This document shows positions 44,947-54,321 of a stretch of DNA of 64,000 nucleotides, piece after piece. The stretch covers positions 1,426,001 through 1,490,000 of the forward strand of contig NZ_CP019070.1 in the NCBI RefSeq assembly GCF_001956695.1, written 5' to 3'. Position 1 is the stretch's first letter, and every line of letters starts with the position of its first letter. A program made the translations under genes and the position numbers. The stretch is from Poseidonibacter parvus. GTDB lineage: Bacteria; Campylobacterota; Campylobacteria; Campylobacterales; Arcobacteraceae. The notes below the pieces were generated by a model. It saw only the letters and a list, made by a program, of their open reading frames with translations, made no database searches and had not been told where the DNA came from.

Positions 44947-45189
44947 TTAACCTTTTAGATTTTTATGATGTTGAACAGCTGCAACAATTGCAGCTACTTT
45001 CGCAGTTTCATTACCTGAAGCAGAAGGCGTAGGCCTTTTAACTGGTTCTATTTTCTTTTCAGGAAAATATTTTGTTAATAATGCAGCTTGAGCTTTAAGC
45101 ACAAAAATCATAATAATCAAAAATGAGAATACAACACCCATTCCTAACATCATAAATTTTAATGCTTCCGTAACTAAGTTTAATTCCAT
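44947..45189 (-). CDS. oadG: oxaloacetate decarboxylase gamma subunit
   Basis: An 80-residue small membrane subunit with one N-terminal helix (about 8-32) and a polar tail; OadG anchors the alpha subunit to the membrane complex. I choose the ATG at 45189, preceded at seven bases by GGAG. A GTG at 45210 in frame has no ribosome site. It precedes oadA by five bases. Confidence 0.85.
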   Translation of the reverse strand: MELNLVTEALKFMMLGMGVVFSFLIIMIFVLKAQAALLTKYFPEKKIEPVKRPTPSASGNETAKVAAIVAAVQHHKNLKG

Positions 45190-45302
45190 AACAGTCTCCG
45201 TGGTTACCACAATGTGATTATTAATGTAATAATATATTAAACTAGCTTTAGTAACATTTATAAGTATCTTTGATTTTTATTAAATTTATAAATTTGGTTT
45301 TT

Positions 45303-45398
45303 TTATAATACTTTATCTCCAAACTGGTAAATTAAAGTGTCTACTTTATGAAAAAAATCCATAACGTTATTTTTAGTTTCAATAATTTTTCTTGCCAT
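45303..45398 (-). CDS. 31-residue small ORF upstream of oadG
   Basis: The ATG at 45398 is preceded by AAAGGA at a proper distance and opens a 31-codon frame starting MARKIIETKNNVMDFF and ending IYQFGDKVL before TAA. The predicted product could be a single amphipathic helix. It lies 113 bases upstream of oadG on the same strand. The good ribosome site and normal codon choice suggest a real small protein, but length alone cannot prove it. Confidence 0.45.
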   Translation of the reverse strand: MARKIIETKNNVMDFFHKVDTLIYQFGDKVL

Positions 45399-45434
45399 TT
45401 TGTATCCTTTAGTATTTAATATTTCAAATTTTAT

Positions 45435-45476
45435 AATATTTTTTCAAAACTATTGAAAAATATTGCAAATTGTAAT
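45435..45476 (+). promoter_or_regulatory. operator-like palindromes in front of the S24 repressor gene
   Basis: Two overlapping inverted repeats lie 34-75 bases before the gene. The first pairs AATATTTTTTCAA (45435-45447) with TTGAAAAATATT (45453-45464), with a one-base asymmetry. The second is ATTGCAA-A-TTGTAAT (45462-45476), 6 of 7 arm positions symmetric. They overlap AT-rich promoter-like sequence (TATAAT-like near 45475), so they are candidate autoregulatory sites. Confidence 0.45.
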
Positions 45477-45509
45477 ATAATTATGTAAATAGTATGTAAG
45501 GAAGAAAAA

Positions 45510-46166
45510 ATGCTAATTGTAAGTGAAATTATAGATAAATTAAAAGACATATTAAGTGCAGATGGTGTTAATGGAAAAATATTTGATAAAGATGTTGCTA
45601 CATCTTTGGAACTTTCACAAGCTAATTTTGCCACTATGAAAAATAGAGGAAAGATACCATACTCAAATATCTTAAACTTTTGTGCAAAGAAAAAGATTTC
45701 AATTAATTGGTTACTTTACAACCAAAACCCAGGCTCTCTTGTTGATAGTACTGATAAATACTGGATTAAATATTTTCCTGAAGTAAGTGTTAGTGCAGGT
45801 GGGGGTGCTTATGAAAATGATGATGACTTTGAATCTTTAGAAGTTCCAGCTTATTTTGTAAATATGTTAGGTGGGAAAGAAAATCTTAAAAATATTGATG
45901 CAATTAATGTAGTAGGGGATTCTATGGAACCAACATTAAATGATGATAATATAATATTTATGGATAAAACAAAAAATGACTGTTCAAGAGATGGAATATA
46001 CGCATTTACAACAGTTCATGGTTTATTTGTTAAAAGAATTCAAAAAAGAGTAGATGGTAAGTTAGATATTATTTCTGATAATAAAGATTACCCTTCACAG
46101 GTTTTAGCTAATAATGATATTAAAATTATTGGAAAAGTTATAAGTTCATTTGGTTCAGTGTATTAA
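45510..46166 (+). CDS. S24-family CI/LexA-like repressor
   Basis: A 218-residue protein with an N-terminal CI-type helix-turn-helix (about 1-70) and a C-terminal S24 peptidase domain. The Ser138 (VVGDSMEPTL) and Lys175 (LFVKRIQ) pair is the self-cleavage dyad, and Ala96-Gly97 in VSVSAGGG is a likely cleavage site. Such proteins repress genes until cleaved during DNA damage. No phage genes adjoin it, so it may be a stand-alone regulator in a lineage where classic LexA is generally missing. Confidence 0.88.
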   Translation: MLIVSEIIDKLKDILSADGVNGKIFDKDVATSLELSQANFATMKNRGKIPYSNILNFCAKKKISINWLLYNQNPGSLVDSTDKYWIKYFPEVSVSAGGGAYENDDDFESLEVPAYFVNMLGGKENLKNIDAINVVGDSMEPTLNDDNIIFMDKTKNDCSRDGIYAFTTVHGLFVKRIQKRVDGKLDIISDNKDYPSQVLANNDIKIIGKVISSFGSVY

Positions 46167-46168
46167 AA

Positions 46169-47128
46169 TTAGAAAAGAGATAACTCTTTCTCTTCTTTTA
46201 ATAAGGCTTGCTGTATTTGTTCAAGTTCGAATCCAGTAATAAATAAAGCATTAAAAGATTGTTTTTTTATAATTTCTTTTAAGTTCTCAATACTTTTTAT
46301 ATCTTGAGAACTTAAATATATTTTTTTTGCGTAAGAAAACTTTTCTTCTAAATAATTAACTTCTTTTTCAATTAAAGAGAGCTCATTTTGAACTATAATA
46401 AATCTATCACTTTTACCAAACTCTACAATATTAAAATTTTTATCTAAAAAAGTGGGTTTAAAAAAATTAAAGTTTTTCAATTTTGAATCATCAAAATCAC
46501 TAATATCTAAAAAATCATAAATTCTTATAAAATCTTCTACATAAATAGAAGGTATTTTAATTTTTTGAAAGTATATGTTTTTGTATGTAAAAGAAGTTTC
46601 AAAAAGAGAATGTTCAATTAAATTTGATATTTCAAACTTTTCTTTTTCAAAAGCACAATTATTAGGATAAAGTTTATTTAATAGTTCAATATCTTTTGAA
46701 ATAAGAATAGTATTTTCATTAATATCATCAAGTGAGGATAATAACTCATCAAAATTATTTGATATAAACTTTAAATTCTTTTCGTAAGAAGATAAAGCTT
46801 TCAATAAATTAAAACTAACAATATTACAAAAATATGCTTGAAGGTTAAAAGTTGCAAGTTTATATCTAAGTAATTTTACAATTGCATTAGTAATATTATC
46901 TACTTTTATCCAAGCAATTTCATTATCAATTATAGGATAGAAGCTTTCTGTGATTATTGCAAAGGCACCTCTTTGTACAGCTATTTGAACATCATCCAAA
47001 TTTGAAGCAATAAAAAGATCACCTTCTTTTATTTTATTAACATCAGTTTTAAAAGAGTATATAAAAGATATTGATGGAGAATTTAAAAGTTTTCCATCAA
47101 TAATATCTAGAATAGAGTTTATTTGCAC
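46169..47128 (-). CDS. MurE/MurF-like N-terminal-domain protein without ATP site
   Basis: A 319-residue protein. Residues about 20-60 (SFKTDVNKIKEGDLFIA and VQRGAFAIITE) resemble the UDP-substrate-binding domain of MurE/MurF ligases, but the P-loop GTNGKT and the rest of the catalytic domain are missing. It overlaps the metG stop by one base. A hypothetical gene in this position next to metG is found in Campylobacter as I remember it. Role unknown; an enzyme is unlikely. Confidence 0.6.
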   Translation of the reverse strand: MQINSILDIIDGKLLNSPSISFIYSFKTDVNKIKEGDLFIASNLDDVQIAVQRGAFAIITESFYPIIDNEIAWIKVDNITNAIVKLLRYKLATFNLQAYFCNIVSFNLLKALSSYEKNLKFISNNFDELLSSLDDINENTILISKDIELLNKLYPNNCAFEKEKFEISNLIEHSLFETSFTYKNIYFQKIKIPSIYVEDFIRIYDFLDISDFDDSKLKNFNFFKPTFLDKNFNIVEFGKSDRFIIVQNELSLIEKEVNYLEEKFSYAKKIYLSSQDIKSIENLKEIIKKQSFNALFITGFELEQIQQALLKEEKELSLF

Positions 47129-49083
47129 TAACTTATTTTTGTACCTATTTTTTTACTTGATTCTGGTCTAATTAATGATAAACCATCTTCATCTTTGGCA
47201 GCCATTAGCATTCCTTCACTAATCATTCCCATTAGTTTTGCAGGTTTTAAGTTTGCAACAACACATGCTTGTGTTCCTACTAAATCTTCTGCAGAATAAA
47301 ATTCTTTAATACCTGCTAAGATTTGTCTATTTCTTCCTTCACCTAAATCAACTTGCAGTTTTAAAAGTTTTTTAGACTTTGGAACTTCTTCTGCTTCAAC
47401 AATTGTTCCAATCTTTAAAGATGTTTCAAAAAATTTATCAATTGTAATTAAGTTATCATCTTCTTCTATAACTTCATCTTTTTTTGAAGATTTTTCTTCT
47501 GTTGTATTTTTTTCAACAACAGCTGGTTTTGCTTGCTCTAAAAGAACTTCTTCAATTCGGGGGAATAATTGCTCAACTTTTGTAATAGTAGTATCTGCAA
47601 TTAACTCTTTATTTTTAAGTAATGAAGTATAAGTTGCATTATCAATAGTAATTCCAATTGAAGTTGCGATTTTTCCAATTTTTTCAGGCATTACTGAATC
47701 TAGTAGAAGTGAAACTCTTGCCATTATATTTGTAATTAAAGCTACTAAAGCCATGGCTTCATTAGTTTTACCTTCTTTCATTTTAGCCCATGGTTCGTAA
47801 TCACCAATTGCTTTGTTTGCAATTGTTAATACTTTCCAAATATCTTCAAGGTATCTATTTAATTGCATATCCCATAAATAAAGTTCAACTTTATCTAAAA
47901 TTTCTTCTACTTCATCTAGCTCTTTTTGGTGATATTTTTTTACATCAACAGAAGTAACTTTAGAATCAAAATATTTTCCACTCATACCAGAAATTCTATT
48001 TAATAAGTTTCCTAAGTCATTTCCTAGATCTGAATTAATTCTATCCATTAAAGCTTTTTGTGAAAAATCTCCATCTTGTCCAAAAGGAACTTCTCTAATC
48101 ATAAAGTATCTAAATGCATCTAAACCATAAGCATCAGCTACAAGTTTTGGATCAACAACATTTCCTTTTGATTTAGACATTTTTTCACCATCTCTTGTCC
48201 ACCATCCATGTGCTGCAATATGCTTTGGAAGAGGTAAATCTAATGACATTAAAAAAGCTGGCCAATAAATAGCATGGAATCTTAAAATATCTTTTCCTAC
48301 TAAATGAACATTTGCAGGCCATTGATTCATATTTTTTTCGTCACTTCCATAACCAAGTGCTGTGATATAGTTCATAAGTGCATCAAGCCAAACGTACATA
48401 ACGTGTTTTGGTTCATTCATAGATTCAGGAAGTTTAACACCCCAATCAAATGAAGTTCTTGAAATTGATAAATCTCTTAATCCACCTTTAACGAAGTTTA
48501 TTACTTCATTTTTCTTAGATCTTGGCAAGATACAATCATCATTTTCTTCATACCATTTGATTAATTTGTCTTCATAAGCTGATAATTTAAAAAAGAAACT
48601 TTCTTCTTTTACAATATTTGTAGGCTTTCCACAATCAGGACAAAACTGCTCATCAACTAACTGCTTTTGAGTAAAGAATGTCTCACATGATACACAGTAA
48701 TAACCTTCATAGTCACCTTTGTAAATATCACCTTTATCAAACATTTTTTGAAATGCATGTTGAACACCAATTTTATGCTCATCATCAGTTGTTCTAATAA
48801 ATTTATCATAAGAAATATCAAAATCATCCCATAATGTTTTAAACTTTCCAGATACTTCATCAGCATATTCTTTTGGAGTTTTTCCTCTTTGTTCAGCACT
48901 TTGAGCGATTTTTTGACCATGCTCATCAGTTCCTGTAAGAAAATATGTATTTGCACCAGTTAATCTTGAATATCTAGCTAGCATATCAGCTATAATTGTT
49001 GTATAAGCGTGTCCTATGTGTGCAACATCATTTACATAATATATTGGTGTAGTGATATACACATTTTTACAAGATTCTTCCAT
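47128..49083 (-). CDS. metG: methionine--tRNA ligase
   Basis: A 651-residue class I synthetase. The HIGH form is HIGHAYTT (about 22-29), the zinc knuckle has CVSC and CPDC (about 125-146), and the KMSKS loop is EKMSKSKGN. A C-terminal dimerising tRNA-binding domain (about 545-651) contains VGTIVEAEEVPKSKKL-like EMAPII sequence. A charged linker joins the two parts. Charges both Met tRNAs encoded at 38135-38300. Confidence 0.95.
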   Translation of the reverse strand: MEESCKNVYITTPIYYVNDVAHIGHAYTTIIADMLARYSRLTGANTYFLTGTDEHGQKIAQSAEQRGKTPKEYADEVSGKFKTLWDDFDISYDKFIRTTDDEHKIGVQHAFQKMFDKGDIYKGDYEGYYCVSCETFFTQKQLVDEQFCPDCGKPTNIVKEESFFFKLSAYEDKLIKWYEENDDCILPRSKKNEVINFVKGGLRDLSISRTSFDWGVKLPESMNEPKHVMYVWLDALMNYITALGYGSDEKNMNQWPANVHLVGKDILRFHAIYWPAFLMSLDLPLPKHIAAHGWWTRDGEKMSKSKGNVVDPKLVADAYGLDAFRYFMIREVPFGQDGDFSQKALMDRINSDLGNDLGNLLNRISGMSGKYFDSKVTSVDVKKYHQKELDEVEEILDKVELYLWDMQLNRYLEDIWKVLTIANKAIGDYEPWAKMKEGKTNEAMALVALITNIMARVSLLLDSVMPEKIGKIATSIGITIDNATYTSLLKNKELIADTTITKVEQLFPRIEEVLLEQAKPAVVEKNTTEEKSSKKDEVIEEDDNLITIDKFFETSLKIGTIVEAEEVPKSKKLLKLQVDLGEGRNRQILAGIKEFYSAEDLVGTQACVVANLKPAKLMGMISEGMLMAAKDEDGLSLIRPESSKKIGTKIS

Positions 49084-49111
49084 TTATTTACCTCTTTTAT
49101 AAATTATAATA

Positions 49112-49318
49112 TTAAAATTCAAACCCACCGCCTGAGCCTTTATTCATAGAGGCGTAGACAGCTAGTACATATTTATTTCTTAAGTCACAATCAAAAAACT
49201 TATCACATGGAGTACATGATTCTAAAGATTCTTTTACTTGACACTCTTTTAATTCAACTAGTTTTTGATCAAGTTTAATTTCCCACTCATCAATTACTAA
49301 TTCGTCTTTATTATCCAT
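49112..49318 (-). CDS. small Cys-containing conserved protein
   Basis: A 68-residue soluble protein with four Cys ([19 protein letters not shown]), spaced as in a small metal or iron-sulfur site. The C-terminus is Gly-rich (GSGGGFEF). It overlaps the fbp stop by eight bases and precedes metG, a position that looks conserved with Campylobacter. I do not know a function. Confidence 0.7.
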   Translation of the reverse strand: MDNKDELVIDEWEIKLDQKLVELKECQVKESLESCTPCDKFFDCDLRNKYVLAVYASMNKGSGGGFEF

Positions 49319-50153
49319 TCTTTTTATAAACTTCTAATACTCTATTTATTTCAGTGTTTGATCCAAAGAAACAAGGAGTTGTATCATGAATATGAGTTGT
49401 TTCAACTTCTAAAGCTCTTTTAAATCCATCAACTGCTTGCCCATTTGCTTTTTCATAAGTATATGCAAAAGGAAATACTTCAAATAGTTGTCTTAATTTA
49501 CCTTTTGGTCTATCAGTTGTACCTGGATAAGAAAACAATCCACCACCTTTTAATAAGATTTGGTGTAAATCAGGAACCATACCACCTGAATATCTTAATC
49601 TATAGCCATCATTAAAAATATCATCAATTAATTCTTTATGATAAGGTGCCCAACAATTTTGAGTAGAGCCAGGTGCATTAAGCTTTCCTTTTTCCTCTAA
49701 AACGATATTTTGAATAAATTCAAATTTACCCTTTTTTAGTCTATACATTTTAACATCATCAATAGCAACTACCATTTCTACACGTGGACCAAATACAACA
49801 TATACAGAGGCAATGATACTTTTTGCATCAAAACCACCTTTATAAATTCCATAAATAGAACCAACAGATAAATTTACATCAACTAGTGATGAACCATCTA
49901 AAGGATCATAAGCAATTAAATATTCGCCATCTTCATTTAAAGATACAATTTCTTCTTGTTCTTCACTTACAATTGCTTTTATACTTGGAATTGTTTTGAA
50001 AATATCTTCGATAATAACATCACTTGCAATATCAAGTTTTAACTGAGTATCACCAGTTGAATTTTCTTGTTCACTTTTACCAGTGTCACCTGTTTCAATT
50101 AACTCTTTAATCTTAATACTTGCTTCTTCTATGGCTTTGATTATATCTTGCAT
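49311..50153 (-). CDS. fbp: fructose-1,6-bisphosphatase class 1
   Basis: A 280-residue gluconeogenic phosphatase that makes fructose-6-phosphate. [17 protein letters not shown] (about 79-95) is the metal-binding motif of class 1, and the EE pair in VSEEQEEI precedes it. [11 protein letters not shown] and [14 protein letters not shown] complete the active site. It lies two bases after mobB. With pckA it gives the gluconeogenic route in the same window as the Entner-Doudoroff genes. Confidence 0.94.
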   Translation of the reverse strand: MQDIIKAIEEASIKIKELIETGDTGKSEQENSTGDTQLKLDIASDVIIEDIFKTIPSIKAIVSEEQEEIVSLNEDGEYLIAYDPLDGSSLVDVNLSVGSIYGIYKGGFDAKSIIASVYVVFGPRVEMVVAIDDVKMYRLKKGKFEFIQNIVLEEKGKLNAPGSTQNCWAPYHKELIDDIFNDGYRLRYSGGMVPDLHQILLKGGGLFSYPGTTDRPKGKLRQLFEVFPFAYTYEKANGQAVDGFKRALEVETTHIHDTTPCFFGSNTEINRVLEVYKKNG

Positions 50154-50155
50154 TT

Positions 50156-50653
50156 TTATACTCTTTTCGCGTTTTTATCAATCCAGATAATCATATCTTC
50201 TGGAGAGTTTAAATCAATTTTATCAATTGATGATGGTATATCATCGTCATTTATCGTATCATCACTTGCAATTGCATTTGTAACTTTAAAATAAGTTTCA
50301 TCTAAATTATTTCTAAAAATAGAGATTCTAGGTAAATCCAATGTTTTTAATCCTTCAACTAATAAGTAATCAAAATCATTAAATAAAGCTATCATTTCTT
50401 CAATACTAGAAGTCTCTTTTTTTAGTAAAGTAGTTTTATTAGGACTTACAACTGCAACATCTGCACCTGTTTCTCCAAATTTATATGAATCTTTTCCAAC
50501 TCTATCAAACATAGCTTTATCTTTTGGATCATGTTTAATAATACAAACTTTAAAACCCTTATCTTGTAGAATATTTGAAACTTTAACAATTGCAGTAGTT
50601 TTTCCACTATTTGATGGTCCTGAGAAAGCCACCACTAATCTTTTTTTATTCAT
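50156..50653 (-). CDS. mobB: molybdopterin-guanine dinucleotide biosynthesis protein MobB
   Basis: A 165-residue GTP-binding protein that aids MobA in attaching GMP to molybdopterin. The P-loop is GPSNSGKTT (about 11-19), and IIKHDPKD plus GADVAVVSP and LLVEGLK are MobB segments. I choose the ATG at 50653; the frame stays open to 50860, but that stretch overlaps the divergent lipoprotein gene. Confidence 0.88.
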   Translation of the reverse strand: MNKKRLVVAFSGPSNSGKTTAIVKVSNILQDKGFKVCIIKHDPKDKAMFDRVGKDSYKFGETGADVAVVSPNKTTLLKKETSSIEEMIALFNDFDYLLVEGLKTLDLPRISIFRNNLDETYFKVTNAIASDDTINDDDIPSSIDKIDLNSPEDMIIWIDKNAKRV

Positions 50654-50720
50654 AAAATGGATTTTATCTAAATGATGGTTAAAGTATTGTAAAATATCAG
50701 CTTCAAAGTTGGGAGAAACA

Positions 50721-51200
50721 ATGTACAAAACTTTATTTTTATCAATATTATCAACTATATTTATTGGATGTTCATCTACAAGTGCACTTAAGCATTTTGA
50801 AAAAGAAGAAATTGAAGCTAAAGCTATGCAATATACAAAAAAAGCTGATGTAATAATCAATAAAGAACAAAAAGTACTTTTATGGGTAACTTATTTAAAT
50901 AGTACAGATATTAAAGAGTTTGATACTAATTATGAATCATTTCTAACATCAACATATTTTACTGATGCTTTATCACAAGATATTGGTGATAATAATTATA
51001 GTTTTTCATTAAATAAAAAAACACCACTATCTATAGAAGAGATTTCTAAAGATAATAAATTATATAAAGATATTTTATCTAAAAATACTTGGGGTAAATA
51101 TTACTTAGTAAAATTTGAAAAAGATAAAAATATTGAAGAATTAATTTTTACCTTATCAAATAATAGTGCTAATTCGGCAGAACTAAAGTTTGTAAAATAG
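50721..51200 (+). CDS. putative lipoprotein
   Basis: A 159-residue product with a lipobox STIFIGC (Cys17). The start is the ATG at 50721 with GGGAGA directly upstream; a TTG at 50709 is in frame but lies before that site. The mature protein has no recognised domain. It diverges from mobB and its end overlaps the convergent slt gene by 32 bases. A lipoprotein at this place next to slt appears in Campylobacter as I recall. Confidence 0.7.
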   Translation: MYKTLFLSILSTIFIGCSSTSALKHFEKEEIEAKAMQYTKKADVIINKEQKVLLWVTYLNSTDIKEFDTNYESFLTSTYFTDALSQDIGDNNYSFSLNKKTPLSIEEISKDNKLYKDILSKNTWGKYYLVKFEKDKNIEELIFTLSNNSANSAELKFVK

Positions 51201-52821
51201 AGGATAAACTAAGTTTATTTTCTTTATTTAAATGATTATTATATACATAATAGTTTGTTAAAACTTTTCTACCATATTTTCTAGTTTCATCATAAGAAAT
51301 TTGTTCCATACTCATAAATGGCTCAAACCTATTTTTTTCTTTAAATAGTCCACGTTTAAACTGTTTTCTTGTGTATCCTGGACCTCCATTATATGCATAA
51401 GCAATAAATAATGGATTGTTATTAAACTGTTTACTTAAAGAATTTAAATGTTTATTTGCATATCTTAGATTTACTTCTGGTAAAAACTGTTCATAAATAT
51501 TATATGGTTCATTTAACTGCTTTGCTAATGCTTTAGATAAAAAAGGCATAATTTGCATTACACCTTGTGCAGTTGCAAAGGAAACAGCTGAAGAAATAAA
51601 CCTACTTTCTTGTCTTCCAATTGCATACATTAAAACCTGTCTATTAATATCATAGTTTTTCATTACATCTCTAAATGGCTTTATAAAATATTGTTTTTTG
51701 TATCTTGAATGTCTTTCTAAAACATAGGCATAGTGAGGTAAAGTGGAAGAATCAGTAAATAAATTACTATACTTTTCTAATTTCTTATCATCAAGATTCT
51801 TTTTTGTATCAGCTTCAACTTTTATCCATTCAAATTGATCTAAAGTATTATATGATGTTTTTGTATTTGGAATATCAATATCGTAGTATATATTATTTAT
51901 ATCAACATTTAAAAGTTCTTTTACGTATAGTGAGTAAATATTATTATCCCAACTATTTGAAACTTCATGTAAAAAAGATTTGTTTTGAGTTAATAAATAT
52001 ATCCAAAAAAGTGTTTTATCTTTTGTTGATTGAAAATATGCTTTTTTGTAAGCTATTTGTAAATAATTTAATGCTGCTTCTTCTTGTTTATGATTGATAG
52101 CATTTAAAGCTAATGAAAAAAATGTTTGATGTGTAAGTAGAGAATTGTTTTTAACATTAAATAATGATTTTTGTAAATTGTTTAATTCATCTCGATGAAC
52201 TGCATAGGAAATAAATTTATTAAAGTTTTTTTCTTTTGATATCTTATCAATAAATGTATTAGGAATTATATGGTCTATTATATTTTGACGATAATTTTTT
52301 CTAGTATCAAAAAATAATCTATAGAATCTGTTTGTATTTGTATTAATCAACTCATTAAAAGGATCATTCGAAGCAATTATTTTTAAATCATTTTTTAAAG
52401 TAGGGTACTTAGCTATTTTTTCTATTGCAAAGTTTAAATCGTTTTTTGACATTTTAGTTGCATCAAAAATACTTAAACCAAGTGCTATACATCTTGAATC
52501 TTCTTTTAATAATTCTTTTGCATTAGCTCTATAACATTTAAGATCTTTATTTGGTATTGTCGAAAACTTTTTATTAAAAGCTTTTTTTACTCGTCCACTT
52601 TTTGATTTAGCCATATCATAGGCATTTTGTGCATTTTCTTGGCTAATATCTTTTTGTTTTAAGTATTGAATTATAAAAAAATCTTTTGCATAAGATTTTG
52701 GCTTTTCATCAAGCCAATCAAGAGTAACTTTGAAGTTTTTATCAGTTATATTTAAAACTTCATTATTTGCACTTGCATTTACTAAAACAGCGCAAAATAA
52801 TGAAGCTATAATTTTTTTCAA
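51169..52821 (-). CDS. slt: soluble lytic murein transglycosylase
   Basis: A 550-residue periplasmic muramidase with a signal peptide (about 1-18), a long alpha-helical superhelix (about 20-380) as in Slt70, and an SLT catalytic domain. Glu405 in GRQESRF is the catalytic acid, followed by AQGVMQIMP and AYAYNGGPGYTR. It cuts peptidoglycan with anhydro-muropeptide formation. It lies nine bases after yggT. Confidence 0.92.
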   Translation of the reverse strand: MKKIIASLFCAVLVNASANNEVLNITDKNFKVTLDWLDEKPKSYAKDFFIIQYLKQKDISQENAQNAYDMAKSKSGRVKKAFNKKFSTIPNKDLKCYRANAKELLKEDSRCIALGLSIFDATKMSKNDLNFAIEKIAKYPTLKNDLKIIASNDPFNELINTNTNRFYRLFFDTRKNYRQNIIDHIIPNTFIDKISKEKNFNKFISYAVHRDELNNLQKSLFNVKNNSLLTHQTFFSLALNAINHKQEEAALNYLQIAYKKAYFQSTKDKTLFWIYLLTQNKSFLHEVSNSWDNNIYSLYVKELLNVDINNIYYDIDIPNTKTSYNTLDQFEWIKVEADTKKNLDDKKLEKYSNLFTDSSTLPHYAYVLERHSRYKKQYFIKPFRDVMKNYDINRQVLMYAIGRQESRFISSAVSFATAQGVMQIMPFLSKALAKQLNEPYNIYEQFLPEVNLRYANKHLNSLSKQFNNNPLFIAYAYNGGPGYTRKQFKRGLFKEKNRFEPFMSMEQISYDETRKYGRKVLTNYYVYNNHLNKENKLSLSSILQTLVLPN

Positions 52822-52830
52822 GAATTTACT

Positions 52831-53103
52831 TTAAAAGAATAAGTTTTTTAAGAAAATTTCTAAAAACATTAATCCAAAAATAAGTATTATTGGAGCTAAA
52901 TCCATTCCACCAAAAACAGTAGGAATATATTTTCGTACCAAATTATAAGCAGGTTGTGTTAATCTATATAACATTTGAACAATTGGATTATTTGGGTCTG
53001 GGTTAACCCATGTCAATAGGGCTGATATGATAATAACCCATTTATATAAAGATATAATTGTTAAAACAACAGTTAAAACTGAAGTAGTAAAAGCATCTAT
53101 CAT
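52831..53103 (-). CDS. YggT family membrane protein
   Basis: A 90-residue protein with two hydrophobic segments (about 5-32 and 65-88) and the [20 protein letters not shown] segment that defines the YggT family. The family is linked to osmotic tolerance or membrane organisation in some bacteria; the role here is unknown. Overlaps the gltX-like gene in an ATGA. Confidence 0.9.
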   Translation of the reverse strand: MIDAFTTSVLTVVLTIISLYKWVIIISALLTWVNPDPNNPIVQMLYRLTQPAYNLVRKYIPTVFGGMDLAPIILIFGLMFLEIFLKNLFF

Positions 53104-54320
53104 TTTGCAATTTCTCCTAAATAGTTTTTAATTAAAGGATATATTTCAGATAATAAAGGACCTTCTTTTTGTCCTGTTAGAATATATCTTAATGGTGTTG
53201 ATAAAGATTTATCTTCTAAAGAAGTATTATCTTTAATATATTTTTCTAAATCTTCAAAAGTTTCAAAAAATGGTGCTTTTTTTATACACTCTTTTATTTC
53301 TAAAAACTCTTCTTCAAAGCCTTCAAGTTTGTCTTTTGAAGTAAAAACTATATCAATTTTATTTTTTAATTCTTTAATAGTGCTAACTTCATTTAAATAA
53401 ATCTTAGCTAATTTACCAATATCTAAATCAGCGAAACCTAAGATTTTTGATAATCTTAATTCATCCATTGATTCAATGTGTTTTTTATTAATTTCTTTTA
53501 ATTTTTCAATATCAAATAATAGTTCTTCTTTTGAAGTCTTTTCAATATCAAACCATTTAATAGCATCTTCAAGTGTAAATATCTCAGAAGGAACTTCATT
53601 CCCTAAAAGTACTAAATAATTTGCAATCGCACTAGGAAGAAAACCTTCATCAATAAAATACTTAACAGAACTGTTAATACTAGATGAAACTTTTGGAAGA
53701 TGAATATAGTTTATTTCTTTATCATAAGAAAGTAAGTTTCTAATATGAACTTGCTTTGCAGTATCTTCTTCGTGTTCATTTGATCTAATAACAGTTGAAA
53801 TATCCATTAGCATATCATCAATTGAGCATGCATAATTATATGTAGGTGACTTATCATGATTTAAAATTATAAAAGAATCAACATCTTTGTCAAAGCTTTT
53901 AATTCTAACTGTAAAAGGAGCATTTACTTCTAAAACTGCTTCATCAGATAGTGTTTCACAAAAACCGTCATATTTATAAGGTTTATTGTTTTTAATAGCT
54001 TCTTGTTTTAATTCTTCAAGTTTTTCATCGCCGCAAAAACATGAAAAAGCTTTTTTTTGTGTTAAAAGTTGCATTGCCATTTTTTGATGATATTTTAAAG
54101 AGTCACTTTGATGAACAGCTCTTGAGTAATCAATAGAAAACAAAGATAAAATTTCTAAGATTTCATTATCTTTTCCTTCTATATTCTTCTTTTTATTTAT
54201 ATCTTCAATTCTTATAACTAAATCTTCATTTAACTGCTTTGCAACTATATAGTTTAAAATAGCTAAACGAAGGTTATTTAAGCTCATACTTTCAACAGAA
54301 CTTGGTGCAAATCTTAACAA
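53100..54320 (-). CDS. GluRS2-type glutamyl-tRNA synthetase homologue lacking HIGH and KMSKS motifs
   Basis: The 406-residue protein follows the glutamyl-tRNA synthetase fold throughout: RFAPS at the start, IRIED (37-40), [22 protein letters not shown] (about 158-169), [18 protein letters not shown] (about 227-244). But where the ATP motif HIGN/HIGG should be it has ESMSLNNLR (10-18), and the KMSKR loop is replaced by a shortened SSSINSS (212-218). Both class I signatures are absent. Its position with yggT and slt identifies it as the GluRS2 (tRNA-Gln-specific) locus of this phylum. Aminoacylation activity is doubtful. Confidence 0.85.
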   Translation of the reverse strand: MLRFAPSSVESMSLNNLRLAILNYIVAKQLNEDLVIRIEDINKKKNIEGKDNEILEILSLFSIDYSRAVHQSDSLKYHQKMAMQLLTQKKAFSCFCGDEKLEELKQEAIKNNKPYKYDGFCETLSDEAVLEVNAPFTVRIKSFDKDVDSFIILNHDKSPTYNYACSIDDMLMDISTVIRSNEHEEDTAKQVHIRNLLSYDKEINYIHLPKVSSSINSSVKYFIDEGFLPSAIANYLVLLGNEVPSEIFTLEDAIKWFDIEKTSKEELLFDIEKLKEINKKHIESMDELRLSKILGFADLDIGKLAKIYLNEVSTIKELKNKIDIVFTSKDKLEGFEEEFLEIKECIKKAPFFETFEDLEKYIKDNTSLEDKSLSTPLRYILTGQKEGPLLSEIYPLIKNYLGEIAK

Positions 54321-54321
54321 A

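Noticed and set aside
50654-50860. N-terminal extension of mobB
   Set aside because: It is the antisense of the divergent lipoprotein gene; the MobB P-loop lies at the expected distance from the ATG at 50653.
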